Positions 26,710 through 36,374 are shown, counted from the first letter of the stretch. The stretch is 64,000 nt of DNA from an uncultured Prochlorococcus sp. (GCA_902591275.1 CACJAC010000001.1:1-64000); one strand, 5' to 3'. Made by a program: numbers and translations. Notes: generated from the letters alone by a model not told the origin.

Positions 26710-27457
26710 TAAAATATCCTTTATTGGTGTTGGTCCAGGCGATCCAGAATTATTAACTTTAAAAGCACTAAAAAAGATAAAAATTGCAGATGTCATTATT
26801 TGGACTGATTCTCTAATTCCTGAAAAGATTTTAGATTTTGCCAAAGAAGGTTCTGAAAAAATAAAAACCAGTTCGCTCAACTTAGAGCAAATCACCTCAA
26901 TTATGATAGAAAAATTGCAGGCAAGGAAAACTGTTGTAAGGTTGCATGATGGAGACCCTTGCCTTTTTGGAGCAATTAGAGAGCAAATCGAAATTTTAAA
27001 AAACGAAAAAATTGAAATCGAGGTTGTTCCTGGAGTAAGTGCTTTTCAAGTTGCTGCAGCATATCATGAAGCTGAGTTAACCATCCCTGACGTAACGCAA
27101 ACAATAATTTTAACAAGAGCGGGAGGACGAACAGGGATGCCCGAAAAAGAATCTCTGAAAGATCTTGCGAAACACAATTCCTCTATATGTCTATATCTAA
27201 GTGCTAGGCATGTAAAAAGGTCTCAAGAAACTCTTCTGGAGTTTTACCCTCCAGAGACTAAAGTAATTGTTGGATTTAGAGTATCTTGGGAGGATGGTTG
27301 GACATCATTAATAGAATTAAAAGATATGGAAAAATTTTCTATTGAGAAAAAACTAATTAGAACAACCATTTACATAATTAGCCCAGCAATTAGTAATTCT
27401 CAAAAAAGATCTAATCTTTATAATCCAACTTATAGGCATCTCTTTCGGAATAAATAA
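26702..27457 (+). CDS. cobM: Precorrin-4 C11-methyltransferase
   Basis: I choose the ATG at 26702 over the track's 26684. It gives the standard [20 protein letters not shown] beginning and an 8-base overlap with lgt, preceded by a purine-rich AGAAAGA. The protein is an SAM-dependent tetrapyrrole methylase with [27 protein letters not shown] and [15 protein letters not shown]. It methylates C11 in the aerobic-type corrin pathway. Its place in a petC-petA-lgt run looks like operon packing rather than function. Confidence 0.93.
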   Translation: MDNKISFIGVGPGDPELLTLKALKKIKIADVIIWTDSLIPEKILDFAKEGSEKIKTSSLNLEQITSIMIEKLQARKTVVRLHDGDPCLFGAIREQIEILKNEKIEIEVVPGVSAFQVAAAYHEAELTIPDVTQTIILTRAGGRTGMPEKESLKDLAKHNSSICLYLSARHVKRSQETLLEFYPPETKVIVGFRVSWEDGWTSLIELKDMEKFSIEKKLIRTTIYIISPAISNSQKRSNLYNPTYRHLFRNK

Positions 27458-27512
27458 TTTTAAAGTTGATAGAAAAATTTTAATTACTATAATTAGTAAA
27501 AATTTATTTGCT

Positions 27513-28007
27513 TTGAAAGAAATAAAATCTGTTTCGGAAAACAACAATAAAGGAGAAAATTCCTCTTTAAAGAGAATTGGAAATTTCATTAAAGAGGCAA
27601 GGTTAAGTAGAAATCAATCTATTGAAGAATTGGCTTCTGATTTAAAAATCGGAGCTCATCAACTTCAAGCTATAGAAGAGGGTAATGAAGAAAAGCTACC
27701 TGAAAAAGTATTTGTCAAAGCAATGATAAGAAGGATTTCTCAGAAGCTCAAACTTGATACGGAATTTATAATGGATGAATTCAAGACAGAGAGGAAAGAA
27801 GTGAAAATTGAAGAAATATTTGAAGAAGTTTCCCAAAAAAATTACAAGTCTAGGCAATCTAAGAATCTTAATCCAGTAATTTTCCTAATTTTTATCTTAA
27901 TTTCAGGCTTTCTCGGACTAATCGCATCGTCCTTAATTTTCAATTTATTTTCAGACTCTTCTCAGAATCAAACTCCAAAACAAGAACTTATTAAAAAAAC
28001 TAAATAA
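27513..28007 (+). CDS. RodZ-like protein: N-terminal HTH and single membrane helix
   Basis: A 164-residue protein. The N-terminal XRE/HTH_25-type helix-turn-helix (RIGNFIKEARLSRNQSIEELA, LKIGAHQLQAIEEGNEEKLP) is the RodZ type. A basic linker and one hydrophobic span near 125-147 follow. The periplasmic part is only about 15 residues, so the usual RodZ C-terminal domain is missing. RodZ links MreB to the membrane in rod-shaped cells. Prochlorococcus is near-spherical, and this short form may be reduced. The start is TTG at 27513. It overlaps ppx by 8 bases at the 3' end. Confidence 0.75.
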   Translation: MKEIKSVSENNNKGENSSLKRIGNFIKEARLSRNQSIEELASDLKIGAHQLQAIEEGNEEKLPEKVFVKAMIRRISQKLKLDTEFIMDEFKTERKEVKIEEIFEEVSQKNYKSRQSKNLNPVIFLIFILISGFLGLIASSLIFNLFSDSSQNQTPKQELIKKTK

Positions 28008-29595
28008 CTTTTAAATCTAAATTCTTTAGTTCTTTTATTACATTACGGCATAATCCTAAGTTCCATTTTTCAAGTAAAAGATCATGGTTTCTATCAAAAG
28101 GTAGAAGTTCAAATGTAAGAATATTTTCCTGCAATTTTATTTGAATTGAGGAGATTACCTTATCAGGTCTTTGATCAAGAGATGCGGCTAGTCTCAAAAT
28201 TAATGACATTTCAAGAACTAATGTTTTATCTTCCTTGGATATTAAATTTTGCCAAGACTCATGTCTTTTCTTGGGGAGAGTCTTTCTATGGTATCTAGCA
28301 ATTGAAGCAATAATATTTGTTTCTGCTTCAGAATATCCCAACAACTCACAATTTTTTATTAAATACCAAGAGTGTTTGTGATATGAGCCAACATTTACAT
28401 ACTTCCCACAATTATAAAGATTAGAAGCTGCCCAAAGAAGTTCTTTAGATTTAGGGTCATTATCGCTATGAAAGATATTTTTAGTCTGATCATAGATTTG
28501 AAAGGCAATATCAATAACTTTCTTAGCTCTTGTATTATCTACTCCAAACTTTCTAGCCTGATGAACAATAGTTGTTTTTCTAATATTGCTTTGAATATTT
28601 AACTCGTTTTTAATTATCCCTTTACGAAGCATCCAATCTACAACCAAACCCTCTCGAAGCGCCCTTTCACTTATTGTTAATTCATTAAAGTTCAACATCT
28701 GCATTGCGGTGTTTAATATCAATGCACCTGGAATAATTATTTCTGCTCTTCTCTCACTTAATGAAGGTATTTTCTTGATTTCCGAAACTGGCAATTTAAT
28801 TAGTTTTTCCAATACATTTTGTAAATTTTCCCTTTTAAATTTATAACCATGCAACTTTTGTTTAGATTCTCCCAAATCATTTGAAATCAAATTTCCTAAT
28901 GAAGTTGCAGTACCACTGGTTGCAATCATAGATAAAGGCTTATCTCCCTTAGATCTACTTTTTATTTTTCGAACAGATGGTTCTAAAGATCCTCTAATAA
29001 AAGTTGTTAGAAAACTCGATCTTTCTGAATTTATAGATTTTTTATTTAAAAAATCATTTTTAAGTCTTACCGCACCAATTCTCGAACTGGTAAGAGCCAT
29101 AGCATCTTTTTTATCTGCAAGTATTAATTCTGTAGATCCTCCTCCAATATCTATGATTACAAAAGACTCATCTTCAAAAGCCATACCAGAAAGAACACCA
29201 AGGTAAATTAATCTGGCTTCCTCAGAACCACTTATCATTTCTATTTGAATATCAGTTTCATCAAGCACTCTTTTAATAAAATCCTGACCGTTTGGAGCTT
29301 CCCTAACTGCACTTGTTGCTGCTGTTACTATTTGTTTTACTTCATTGCTTTTACAATATTCCTTGAATCGCTTAAGAGTAACTAATGCTCTTTGGATTGA
29401 TTCTTCAGTAAGATTACCGTCCTCATCTCTTTCTCCAAGACGAGTGGTTGATTTATCAGTGAATTTTATTGAGAATGATTTTAATTCTAGATTAATTTCT
29501 GCTAACAAGAGATGTGTAGAGTTAGTTCCAATATCTATAGAAGCTACTAAAATTTGTTTTTCTTGAAAATATCTTAAATCTTGTTTCTTTATCAT
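28000..29595 (-). CDS. ppx: Exopolyphosphatase (Ppx/GppA family)
   Basis: A 531-residue ASKHA phosphatase. It has ASIDIGTNSTHLLLAE at the N-terminus, TAATSAVREAPNGQDFI, ISGSEEARLIYLGVL and FVIIDIGGGSTELILAD, then an HD-like helical C-terminal domain with HKHSWYLIKN and ARYHRKTLPKKRHESW. It hydrolyses terminal phosphates of polyphosphate, or pppGpp in GppA-like enzymes. Length and domain order are normal. No ppk lies in the window. Confidence 0.93.
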   Translation of the reverse strand: MIKKQDLRYFQEKQILVASIDIGTNSTHLLLAEINLELKSFSIKFTDKSTTRLGERDEDGNLTEESIQRALVTLKRFKEYCKSNEVKQIVTAATSAVREAPNGQDFIKRVLDETDIQIEMISGSEEARLIYLGVLSGMAFEDESFVIIDIGGGSTELILADKKDAMALTSSRIGAVRLKNDFLNKKSINSERSSFLTTFIRGSLEPSVRKIKSRSKGDKPLSMIATSGTATSLGNLISNDLGESKQKLHGYKFKRENLQNVLEKLIKLPVSEIKKIPSLSERRAEIIIPGALILNTAMQMLNFNELTISERALREGLVVDWMLRKGIIKNELNIQSNIRKTTIVHQARKFGVDNTRAKKVIDIAFQIYDQTKNIFHSDNDPKSKELLWAASNLYNCGKYVNVGSYHKHSWYLIKNCELLGYSEAETNIIASIARYHRKTLPKKRHESWQNLISKEDKTLVLEMSLILRLAASLDQRPDKVISSIQIKLQENILTFELLPFDRNHDLLLEKWNLGLCRNVIKELKNLDLKVI

Positions 29596-29699
29596 TTCTT
29601 TTTATAAGATGCAGATATCTTTAATCCATTAACAAATATACCCAAGATTGATTATTAAATAATAGAAATCACTTAATCCTAGTAAGATTATTTAAAGTT

Positions 29700-30608
29700 A
29701 TGAAATATACAATAGGTCATATGCAGAATAAAAATCGACAAATTAAATTAAGTACTTTTTTTGAATTATTAAGGTGGAATAAACCTACTGGAAGAATGAT
29801 CTTACTTATTCCTGCTGGATGGAGTTTATATTTAACCCCAAATGCTAATCCACCATTTTTAATGTTGCTAAGAATAATCTTGGGAGGCATTCTAGTAAGT
29901 GGATTAGGCTGCGTGGTTAATGATATTTGGGACAAAAAAATTGATCAAAGAGTTTTTAGGACAAAAAATAGACCTCTAGCATCGAATAAGATCAGTCTTA
30001 AAACGGCTTATACAATTCTTTTCTTTTTAATTTTATGTAGCTTCTTTTTAACTTTGTCACTACCTCAACATGGAAGAAACCTTTCCATTTCACTCGCTAT
30101 TTTAGCTTTACCTATTATTTTAATTTATCCTTCTGCTAAAAGATGGTTTAAATATCCTCAATTTATCTTATCCATATGCTGGGGGTTTGCTGTCTTAATT
30201 CCTTGGGCCGCAAATGAAGGTAATTTAAATAGTATTGTTTTATTGTTTTGCTGGCTAGCTACCATTTTTTGGACTTTTGGCTTTGACACGATTTATGCTT
30301 TAGCAGATAAAAAATATGATATCAAAATTGGAATAAATAGTTCCGCTGTTAACCTCCAGAACAATACAAGAATAACTATTCAAATTTGTTATTTTTTAAC
30401 TTCTATTTTTCTCGCATTATGCGGGTATATTAATCAAATGGATTTTATTTTTTGGCCAATTTGGCTTACGACGTCAATCTTAATGCAGAGAGATATACTT
30501 AAAGTATTTCCTGAGGAAAAGCAATCAATAAAAAATATTGGGAATCACTTCAAAAATCAATCAATTTATGGAGGAGTCATTTTATTAGGAATTATTATTG
30601 CCTCATAG
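29700..30608 (+). CDS. ubiA: UbiA-type 4-hydroxybenzoate polyprenyltransferase
   Basis: A 302-residue membrane prenyltransferase. The first Asp-rich motif lies in CVVNDIWDKKIDQRVFRTKNRPLAS and the second in FGFDTIYALADKKYDIKIGI. It attaches a solanesyl-type chain to 4-hydroxybenzoate, an early step in cyanobacterial plastoquinone synthesis. Distinction from ChlG (separate gene at 56563) and CyoE (37431) rests on these motifs. An internal ATG at 29721 (MQNKN) is an alternative start. It is divergent from ppx across 104 bases. Confidence 0.9.
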   Translation: MKYTIGHMQNKNRQIKLSTFFELLRWNKPTGRMILLIPAGWSLYLTPNANPPFLMLLRIILGGILVSGLGCVVNDIWDKKIDQRVFRTKNRPLASNKISLKTAYTILFFLILCSFFLTLSLPQHGRNLSISLAILALPIILIYPSAKRWFKYPQFILSICWGFAVLIPWAANEGNLNSIVLLFCWLATIFWTFGFDTIYALADKKYDIKIGINSSAVNLQNNTRITIQICYFLTSIFLALCGYINQMDFIFWPIWLTTSILMQRDILKVFPEEKQSIKNIGNHFKNQSIYGGVILLGIIIAS

Positions 30609-30617
30609 ATTCTAAAT

Positions 30618-31487
30618 ATGGTTTTTAGATTAAAAAAAGGTGATCTAATAGATATTTTAGCTCCAGGCTCCTTTATTGATGAAGACGAAAATTTTCAAAA
30701 AGGCATAGAAATCTTAAAAAATTGGGGATTGGAAATTAATGAAAATAATTCATTATCCAAAAAATTTGGTTATTTTGCAGGTGATGATCTTACTAGATAT
30801 GAAGAACTGGAAAAAGCACAAAATAGTAAGCTAATCATTTTTGCAAAAGGAGGCTGGGGTTCAGCAAGAATATTAGAAAAAGAACCATCTTGGCAGCATG
30901 GTTTAATGGTTGGATTCTCAGATACATGTTCTTTATTACTATCTAAATATTCCCAAGGATTTGTAGGTTCTATTCATGGTCCCATGGTTTCTGGCCTTTT
31001 CAAAGAGCCAGAGTGGAGTCTTGAGAGATTAAGAAATTTACTTTTTGAAGGATATGTTAAGGACATAAGAGGAATTCCTTTAAGAGGTGGGAAAGCTAAA
31101 GGAGAAATTATCGTTTCAAACTTAACTATTGCTACTTTTTTAATTGGTACTAATCACTTTCCAGATTGCAAAGGCAAAATAATAATTTTTGAAGATATTA
31201 ATGAAGATATTTATAAAATTGATCGCATGTTGACTTACCTCAGAATGACTAAAACACTTTCTAAAATTGCTGGTATTGGATTCGGAAGTTTTTCTAATGA
31301 TACCTGCGATCTTGAATGGGAAAATTTACTAAAAAGCTGCATTATTGAAAGACTCCAAGAGTTTGATTTTCCTATTCTTTTTGACCTCCCAATAGGACAC
31401 ATATCGGGAAATGCTTGCATACCTTTAGGATACGAAGCCACCTTAAATGGTGATGATGGCATTCTTAGTATCGATGAACCTTTTTAA
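30618..31487 (+). CDS. LD-carboxypeptidase (peptidase S66 family)
   Basis: A 289-residue S66 peptidase that removes the terminal D-alanine from murein tetrapeptides during recycling. Conserved blocks are IDILAPGSFIDEDENF, FAKGGWGSARIL, MVGFSDTCSLLL (nucleophile Ser) and GSIHGPMVSGL. The catalytic Glu follows in FEDINEDIYKIDRMLTYL, and the His lies in DLPIGHISGNACIPLG. It lies 9 bases after ubiA and one base from the convergent ispD stop. Confidence 0.9.
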   Translation: MVFRLKKGDLIDILAPGSFIDEDENFQKGIEILKNWGLEINENNSLSKKFGYFAGDDLTRYEELEKAQNSKLIIFAKGGWGSARILEKEPSWQHGLMVGFSDTCSLLLSKYSQGFVGSIHGPMVSGLFKEPEWSLERLRNLLFEGYVKDIRGIPLRGGKAKGEIIVSNLTIATFLIGTNHFPDCKGKIIIFEDINEDIYKIDRMLTYLRMTKTLSKIAGIGFGSFSNDTCDLEWENLLKSCIIERLQEFDFPILFDLPIGHISGNACIPLGYEATLNGDDGILSIDEPF

Positions 31488-31488
31488 C

Positions 31489-32160
31489 TTAGGGGTTCTT
31501 CACAAAAAGTTTTGCTATTTTCAAATCTATAGGGGACGTAATTTTTATATTTGAATAAGTTCCTTCAATAATCTTCACTTTCCAATTAAGCATTTCGAAT
31601 AGTGAGGCATCATCTGTGACTTTCCAGTTTTCATCAATTGCTATCTTATGAGCTTTTTTTAATCTATCTACTAAAAAGCCTTGAGGAGTTTGTGCTGCCC
31701 ATAAATAATTTCTATCTGGTGTTTCTTTAATAAAACCTTCATTATCAACAATCTTTATTGTGTCAGTTACCTTAGTAGCTAAAATTACAGCTTGATTTTC
31801 ATCTAATTGCTTGGCACAAAGGTCTATCAATTCAGGATTAATTAGACATCTAGCGCCATCATGTATTAAAACTTTTTTAGCCTCTTTTGGAAGCGCTTTT
31901 AAACCATTAAAAACTGACTGTTGTCTGGTTTCGCCACCATTAATCCAATGAACATTATCGGCAAAATCCTTTGCTGAATTTAATAATAAATTTTTATCTT
32001 TCGGTTGCCCAATTATTCCAACCCAGTTTGTTGAGCTTGCAGAAAATACAGATTTAAGTGTCCAATAGATCAAAGACTCTCCCTCTAAATCAATAAGTAA
32101 TTTATTTTTTCCAGCTTTCATTCTGCTACCACTCCCTGCAGCTGGTATTAAAAAGTGCAC
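31489..32160 (-). CDS. ispD: 2-C-methyl-D-erythritol 4-phosphate cytidylyltransferase
   Basis: A 223-residue nucleotidyltransferase of the MEP isoprenoid pathway, supplying precursors for carotenoids, the phytyl tail and quinones. PAAGSGSRMKAGKNKLLIDL is the CTP-binding loop, HDGARCLINPELI the conserved Asp-containing motif, and RNYLWAAQTPQGFLVDRL with VTDDASLFEML the substrate-binding segments. Full length. It is convergent with the LD-carboxypeptidase and divergent from fabG. Confidence 0.96.
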   Translation of the reverse strand: MHFLIPAAGSGSRMKAGKNKLLIDLEGESLIYWTLKSVFSASSTNWVGIIGQPKDKNLLLNSAKDFADNVHWINGGETRQQSVFNGLKALPKEAKKVLIHDGARCLINPELIDLCAKQLDENQAVILATKVTDTIKIVDNEGFIKETPDRNYLWAAQTPQGFLVDRLKKAHKIAIDENWKVTDDASLFEMLNWKVKIIEGTYSNIKITSPIDLKIAKLFVKNP

Positions 32161-32252
32161 AATTGAAGGTCTTAATATTTTCTAGATAATTATAAATAAA
32201 AGCAATATCTTTACACAAATAGTACTACGATTGAAAATAATAAAATTTCATA

Positions 32253-33002
32253 ATGTCCAATACAGATTCATTATCAGGCAAAGTTGCATTAATTACAGGA
32301 GCTAGCAGAGGAATTGGTAAAGAAATTGCTTTAGAACTAAGCCGCTTAGGAGCAGAAGTTTTTATTAATTACTCTTCTTCTGATGAAAAAGCTGAAGAAG
32401 TTGTAAATTCAATAAAAAATTCGGGAGGTAAAGCTCATAAATTAAAATTTGATGTATCGAGAGAGGATTCTGTCAGTTCAGCTTTTGAAGAAATCATAAA
32501 AATTAATGGCTCAATTGATATTCTTATTAACAATGCTGGTATTACTAGAGATGGACTATTGATGAGAATGAAATCGGAACAATGGGATGATGTATTAAAT
32601 ACAAACTTAAAAGGGGTTTTTCTTTGTACAAAATATGCTTCAAAATTTATGATGAAAAAAAGAAGTGGTAGTATCTTAAATATTTCATCTGTTGTTGGAA
32701 TAATTGGTAATCCCGGTCAAGCAAATTATTCTGCAGCCAAAGCTGGAGTTATTGGATTCACCAAAACTTGCGCTAAAGAATTTGCTTCAAGAGGTATAAA
32801 CGTAAATGCAATAGCTCCTGGATTTATAGAAACAGAAATGACTGAAAAACTTAATACTGAAGAGATACTTAAAGTTATCCCTTTAGGGAAATTAGGAAGT
32901 TGTTCTCAAATTGCAAATTTAGTTTCTTTCTTAGTTTCAAGTAATGCTGGAAGTTACATTACAGGGCAAACAATCAGTATAGACGGAGGTATGAGTATTT
33001 AA
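32253..33002 (+). CDS. fabG: 3-oxoacyl-[acyl-carrier-protein] reductase
   Basis: A 249-residue SDR. It has ALITGASRGIGKEIALEL for NADPH, NNAGITRDGLLMRMK, the catalytic Ser in ILNISSVVGIIGNPGQ, and YSAAKAG carrying the Tyr/Lys pair. The C-terminus SYITGQTISIDGGMSI is diagnostic of FabG. It performs the first reduction of each fatty-acid elongation cycle. Its stop codon abuts the stop of a 59-residue minus-strand gene. Confidence 0.96.
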   Translation: MSNTDSLSGKVALITGASRGIGKEIALELSRLGAEVFINYSSSDEKAEEVVNSIKNSGGKAHKLKFDVSREDSVSSAFEEIIKINGSIDILINNAGITRDGLLMRMKSEQWDDVLNTNLKGVFLCTKYASKFMMKKRSGSILNISSVVGIIGNPGQANYSAAKAGVIGFTKTCAKEFASRGINVNAIAPGFIETEMTEKLNTEEILKVIPLGKLGSCSQIANLVSFLVSSNAGSYITGQTISIDGGMSI

Positions 33003-33182
33003 TTATGTACTTTGATAAGGCTGGCCCAATTCATCCCTTAACCTTCTAATTTTTTGTAAAAGTTTAAGTCTTCGACTTCTAGCAGTTAATGTCAAGAAAA
33101 ATCTTAAAGGAAAGTATATTAGCGTCATAGCAATCGCTAGGATTGCGGTAAGAGTAAAAATAAGATTATTTGTTTCTTCCAT
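33003..33182 (-). CDS. Small membrane protein, 59 aa, missed by ORF track
   Basis: Hand translation gives MEETNNLIFTLTAILAIAMT, then a hydrophobic helix to about residue 32 and a strongly basic tail (RSRRLKLLQKIRRLRDELGQ). One membrane segment plus an Arg/Lys-rich amphipathic tail gives a coherent protein, and base composition matches neighbours. It fills nearly the whole fabG-groL gap, with a stop adjacent to that of fabG. I do not recognise the family. Confidence 0.65.
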   Translation of the reverse strand: MEETNNLIFTLTAILAIAMTLIYFPLRFFLTLTARSRRLKLLQKIRRLRDELGQPYQST

Positions 33183-33313
33183 AACTTAAAGATACTCTTA
33201 TTTGAGTTAATTTGTATGTCTCATTAAAAGAAATTCGGCTTTCCCCACTTAATTAAATATCCCTTAAAAATGATTCTATGGGAGATTAGAATAAGATTAA
33301 AGATCGAGTAAAC

Positions 33314-35059
33314 ATGGCTAAACAGTTAAGTTTTTCTAATGAATCAAGAGAAGCTCTAGAAAAAGGAATGAATTTCGTAGCTAATGCCGTTAAGGTTACT
33401 ATTGGGCCAAAAGCAAAAAACGTTGTAATAGAGAAGAAATTTGGTTCGCCAGATATAGTAAGAGATGGATCTACGGTTGCTAAGGAAATCGAGATTGAAA
33501 ACCCTATTTCTAATTTAGGTGCGAAATTAATAGAACAAGTTGCATCCAAGACAAAAGAGAGCGCTGGTGACGGAACAACAACAGCAACCATTTTGACTCA
33601 GAAGATGGTTCAGGAGGGGTTAAAAAATATTGCTTCTGGCGCCAACCCTATGGAGTTAAAAAAAGGTATGGAGGCAGGCCTAGCTTTTGTCTTAGAAAAA
33701 TTAAGTTCCAAAAGTATTTCATTAGATGGTTCTGATATTCAAAAAGTTGCAACAGTTAGTGCTGGAGGTGATGAAGAAATTGGATCTATAATTTCGAAAG
33801 CAATGGATATTGTCACTTCAGATGGAGTAATAACTGTTGAAGAATCTCAATCATTAGATACAGAATTAGATATAACTGAAGGAATGTCTTTTGATAGAGG
33901 TTATAGTTCTCCATATTTCGTAACAGACCAAGAAAGACAAGTTTGTGAACTTGAAAACCCCAAGATATTAATAACTGATCAAAAAATCTCAACTTTAGTT
34001 GATCTAGTTCCAATACTTGAAGAAATTCAGAAGTCAGGTTCACCTTTTCTAATTCTTGCTGAAGATATCGAAGGAGAGGCTTTAACTACTCTGGTTTTGA
34101 ATAAGAATAGTGGTGTATTAAATGTAGCTTCCGTAAGAGCTCCGTTATTTGGTGAGAGAAGAAAAGCTGCCCTTGAAGATATTGCAATTCTTACAGGGGG
34201 TAAGTTAATTAGCGAAGATAAATCTATGACCCTTGATAAAATATCGATTAATGATTTAGGCAAAGCAAAAAAAATAACTATCACAAAGGATAAAACTACA
34301 ATTGTTGCCTTTGAAGACACTAAAGATTTAGTTAAAGCGCGAGTAGAGAAATTAAAAAGAGAAGTTAATATCACTGAATCTGAGTATGATCAGGATAAAA
34401 TCAATGAAAGGATAGCCAAACTAGCAGGAGGAGTAGCTCTTATCAAAGTAGGAGCTGCTACTGAAACAGAGATGAAGTATAAAAAGTTGAGAATCGAAGA
34501 TTCCCTTAATGCTACGAAAGCTGCTATTGAAGAAGGCGTTGTTTCTGGAGGAGGACAAACTTTAATTGAGATATCAGATGATCTTTTAAATTTAAGTGAA
34601 ACATCTTCAGATGATTTAAGAACAGGGATAAATATAGTTAAAGAAGCCCTTTTGGAACCTACCAAACAAATAGCAAAAAATGCTGGTTTTAATGGTGAAA
34701 TAGTTGTCTCTGAAATTCAAAGGCTGAATAAAGGCTTTAATGCTGATTCAGGACAATATGAGGATTTAAAAGATTCAGGAATATTAGATCCAACCAAAGT
34801 AATAAGATTAGCTCTTCAAGATTCAGTATCTATTGCAGCTATGCTCCTCACTACAGAAGTTGCGATGGCTGACATCCCAGAACCAGAGGCCGCAGTCCCT
34901 GGAGGACCAGGTGGGGATCCAATGGGAGGAATGGGTGGCATGGGAATGCCAGGAATGGGCGGCATGGGAATGCCAGGAATGGGCGGCATGGGAATGCCGG
35001 GAATGGGTGGCATGGGAATGCCGGGAATGGGTGGCATGGGAATGCCGGGTATGATGTAA
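33314..35059 (+). CDS. groL: Chaperonin GroEL with extended Gly/Met/Pro tail
   Basis: A 581-residue group I chaperonin, longer than the usual 540-550. The ATP-binding loop is [31 protein letters not shown] carries the catalytic region, and TNG-like [11 protein letters not shown] follows in the equatorial domain. No groES precedes it and no CIRCE inverted repeat is visible upstream, so it is probably the second, groES-independent copy found in cyanobacteria. The C-terminus is five copies of an eight-residue MGGMGMPG unit. The 131-base upstream gap shows no clear promoter. Confidence 0.96.
   Translation: MAKQLSFSNESREALEKGMNFVANAVKVTIGPKAKNVVIEKKFGSPDIVRDGSTVAKEIEIENPISNLGAKLIEQVASKTKESAGDGTTTATILTQKMVQEGLKNIASGANPMELKKGMEAGLAFVLEKLSSKSISLDGSDIQKVATVSAGGDEEIGSIISKAMDIVTSDGVITVEESQSLDTELDITEGMSFDRGYSSPYFVTDQERQVCELENPKILITDQKISTLVDLVPILEEIQKSGSPFLILAEDIEGEALTTLVLNKNSGVLNVASVRAPLFGERRKAALEDIAILTGGKLISEDKSMTLDKISINDLGKAKKITITKDKTTIVAFEDTKDLVKARVEKLKREVNITESEYDQDKINERIAKLAGGVALIKVGAATETEMKYKKLRIEDSLNATKAAIEEGVVSGGGQTLIEISDDLLNLSETSSDDLRTGINIVKEALLEPTKQIAKNAGFNGEIVVSEIQRLNKGFNADSGQYEDLKDSGILDPTKVIRLALQDSVSIAAMLLTTEVAMADIPEPEAAVPGGPGGDPMGGMGGMGMPGMGGMGMPGMGGMGMPGMGGMGMPGMGGMGMPGMM
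34931..35050 (+). repeat. 5 x 24-bp in-frame tandem repeat in groL 3' end
   Basis: Five units of the form atgggyggcatgggaatgccrggn encode MGGMGMPG. They differ only at synonymous third positions (ggt/ggc, cca/ccg, gga/ggt) and form the flexible tail that projects into the GroEL cavity. The reverse strand gives a proline-rich open frame that is only a shadow. Confidence 0.95.
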
Positions 35060-35077
35060 AAGCTAACTAGCTTTTTT
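35058..35077 (+). terminator. Probable terminator of groL
   Basis: AAAAGCT-AACT-AGCTTTT forms a seven-pair hairpin whose right arm runs into six T residues. It begins within the groL stop codon and overlaps the 3' end of the opposing gene. Confidence 0.55.
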
Positions 35078-35494
35078 ATCGTTGTTAATCCACTTTCTTA
35101 AATTCTTAATATAAGGTAGGGGTAATTTTGGGGTTTCAGCAAATTGATTTATTTTATTAGAATTTTGATATTTGCTAGATATTCCATTACTGGTAGCAGT
35201 TTCCAGGCCATTTGATTCACATATTGTTTCTTCTAAGTTTTTTAGATTTTTTAAAGATTCTAGCCAAATTTGTTCTTGATTTTCTTCACGTACTTCATCA
35301 ATTAAATAGATCTGTTCTTGATTTTCTTCTTCACTCTGATTTTCTTTTTGAAGTGAACTATGGATTAATAAATCATTTAATGAATCAATCCCAAATCTAT
35401 GGACCCACTTAAGAACAACATTTTCTTTAAGCAAAAAATTATTTTCTAAAGAGGCTTGTTTAAAAACTTCTATTAAATGATTTTTTAAAAGCAT
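35063..35494 (-). CDS. Conserved cyanobacterial hypothetical protein
   Basis: A 143-residue soluble protein. Its N-terminal helical region (MLLKNHLIEVFKQASLENN, KWVHRFGIDSLNDLLIHSS) resembles a small winged or SAM-like helical domain. A Gln/Glu-rich disordered middle follows, with NQEQI repeated, and then a Pro/Leu motif near the end (PKLPLPYIKNLRKWINN) that looks like a short interaction segment. It lies 7 bases downstream of the ABC permease on the same strand. I cannot assign a function. Confidence 0.65.
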   Translation of the reverse strand: MLLKNHLIEVFKQASLENNFLLKENVVLKWVHRFGIDSLNDLLIHSSLQKENQSEEENQEQIYLIDEVREENQEQIWLESLKNLKNLEETICESNGLETATSNGISSKYQNSNKINQFAETPKLPLPYIKNLRKWINNDKKAS

Positions 35495-35501
35495 AAAATT
35501 T

Positions 35502-36338
35502 CTAATTTAACTTTCTATTTAACAGAGGCCTTATAATAATTAAGGAAAAAACTGTTAAAGAAAATAAAATTGAGATACAACTCTTACAAGTTAAATCACC
35601 ATATGGAGCATGTAAAGCCACCAATTCTAAATCCATAGTTTGTGTATAGGCAGTCCTAATAGGTTCAATAGCAAAGGTTAATGGATTTAATGAAGCTAAC
35701 CATCCCAGCCAATTTGGCATAAAAGAGATTGGAGCTAAAGCAGTACTCGCAAATAGAAGAGGTAAATTTATTACGAATATTAGAGCGATTAATTCAATAT
35801 GTCCTGGCAAAACAAACGCTAAACATAAACTTATTGATGTCACAAAAAGAACTAATAAAATTAGTGTTGTAAATACAATTCCTAAACCATATAAGTTAGG
35901 CCATCCATAACCCAAAATGTATGAAACAATCATTATTACAATACTCTGAACAAAGCTCAAGATTGTTATGTAAAAAAAAGAAGATAAAACTATGGATAAT
36001 CTACTGGTTAAAGGAGCCACAAGTAATCTATTAAGAAATCCAAACTCTCTATCGAACATTAAAGGAAGACCAGAGTTTAGGGCTCCGCTAAAAGCAGTAA
36101 AAACAATAAGTCCTGCTCCTAAAAAATTCCCATAAGAATCAACTCCTGGTAAAAAACCTTCAGGAGCTTTAGAGAATAATGCCCCAAATAAAAAAAGCCA
36201 AATTATTGGTTGTAATATTCCTGCTAAAAGAGTTGATGGTCTTCTTTTTAATTGAATAAATAATCTCTTTGTTAAGGCAAATGTTTCTTGATATAAAAAA
36301 AATAAATTATACTGTTGTAATTCCATAATTAGTAGCAA
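35502..36338 (-). CDS. ABC-2 type exporter permease
   Basis: A 278-residue protein with six membrane segments and an N-terminal cytoplasmic helix (QETFALTKRLFIQLKRRPSTLLAG). The conserved ABC-2 motif PLTFAIEPIRTAYTQ lies near the end. It pairs with the ATPase encoded 36 bases upstream to form a DrrAB-type exporter. The chain ctaA-ctaB-ATPase-permease runs on one strand. That order suggests a possible role in membrane or cytochrome biogenesis, but substrate is not determinable. Confidence 0.85.
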   Translation of the reverse strand: MLLIMELQQYNLFFLYQETFALTKRLFIQLKRRPSTLLAGILQPIIWLFLFGALFSKAPEGFLPGVDSYGNFLGAGLIVFTAFSGALNSGLPLMFDREFGFLNRLLVAPLTSRLSIVLSSFFYITILSFVQSIVIMIVSYILGYGWPNLYGLGIVFTTLILLVLFVTSISLCLAFVLPGHIELIALIFVINLPLLFASTALAPISFMPNWLGWLASLNPLTFAIEPIRTAYTQTMDLELVALHAPYGDLTCKSCISILFSLTVFSLIIIRPLLNRKLN

Positions 36339-36374
36339 TTAGTATTCATTATAGTTAGTTAACCAAAAGTTTTT

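Noticed and set aside
33183-33313. CIRCE-type heat-shock operator before groL
   Set aside because: I looked for TTAGCACTC-N9-GAGTGCTAA or a degenerate form and saw none.
34816-35037. Proline-rich minus-strand ORF (MPPIPGIP repeats) in the groL 3' end
   Set aside because: It is the reverse-complement shadow of the groL Gly/Met/Pro repeat; the plus-strand groL frame is certain.
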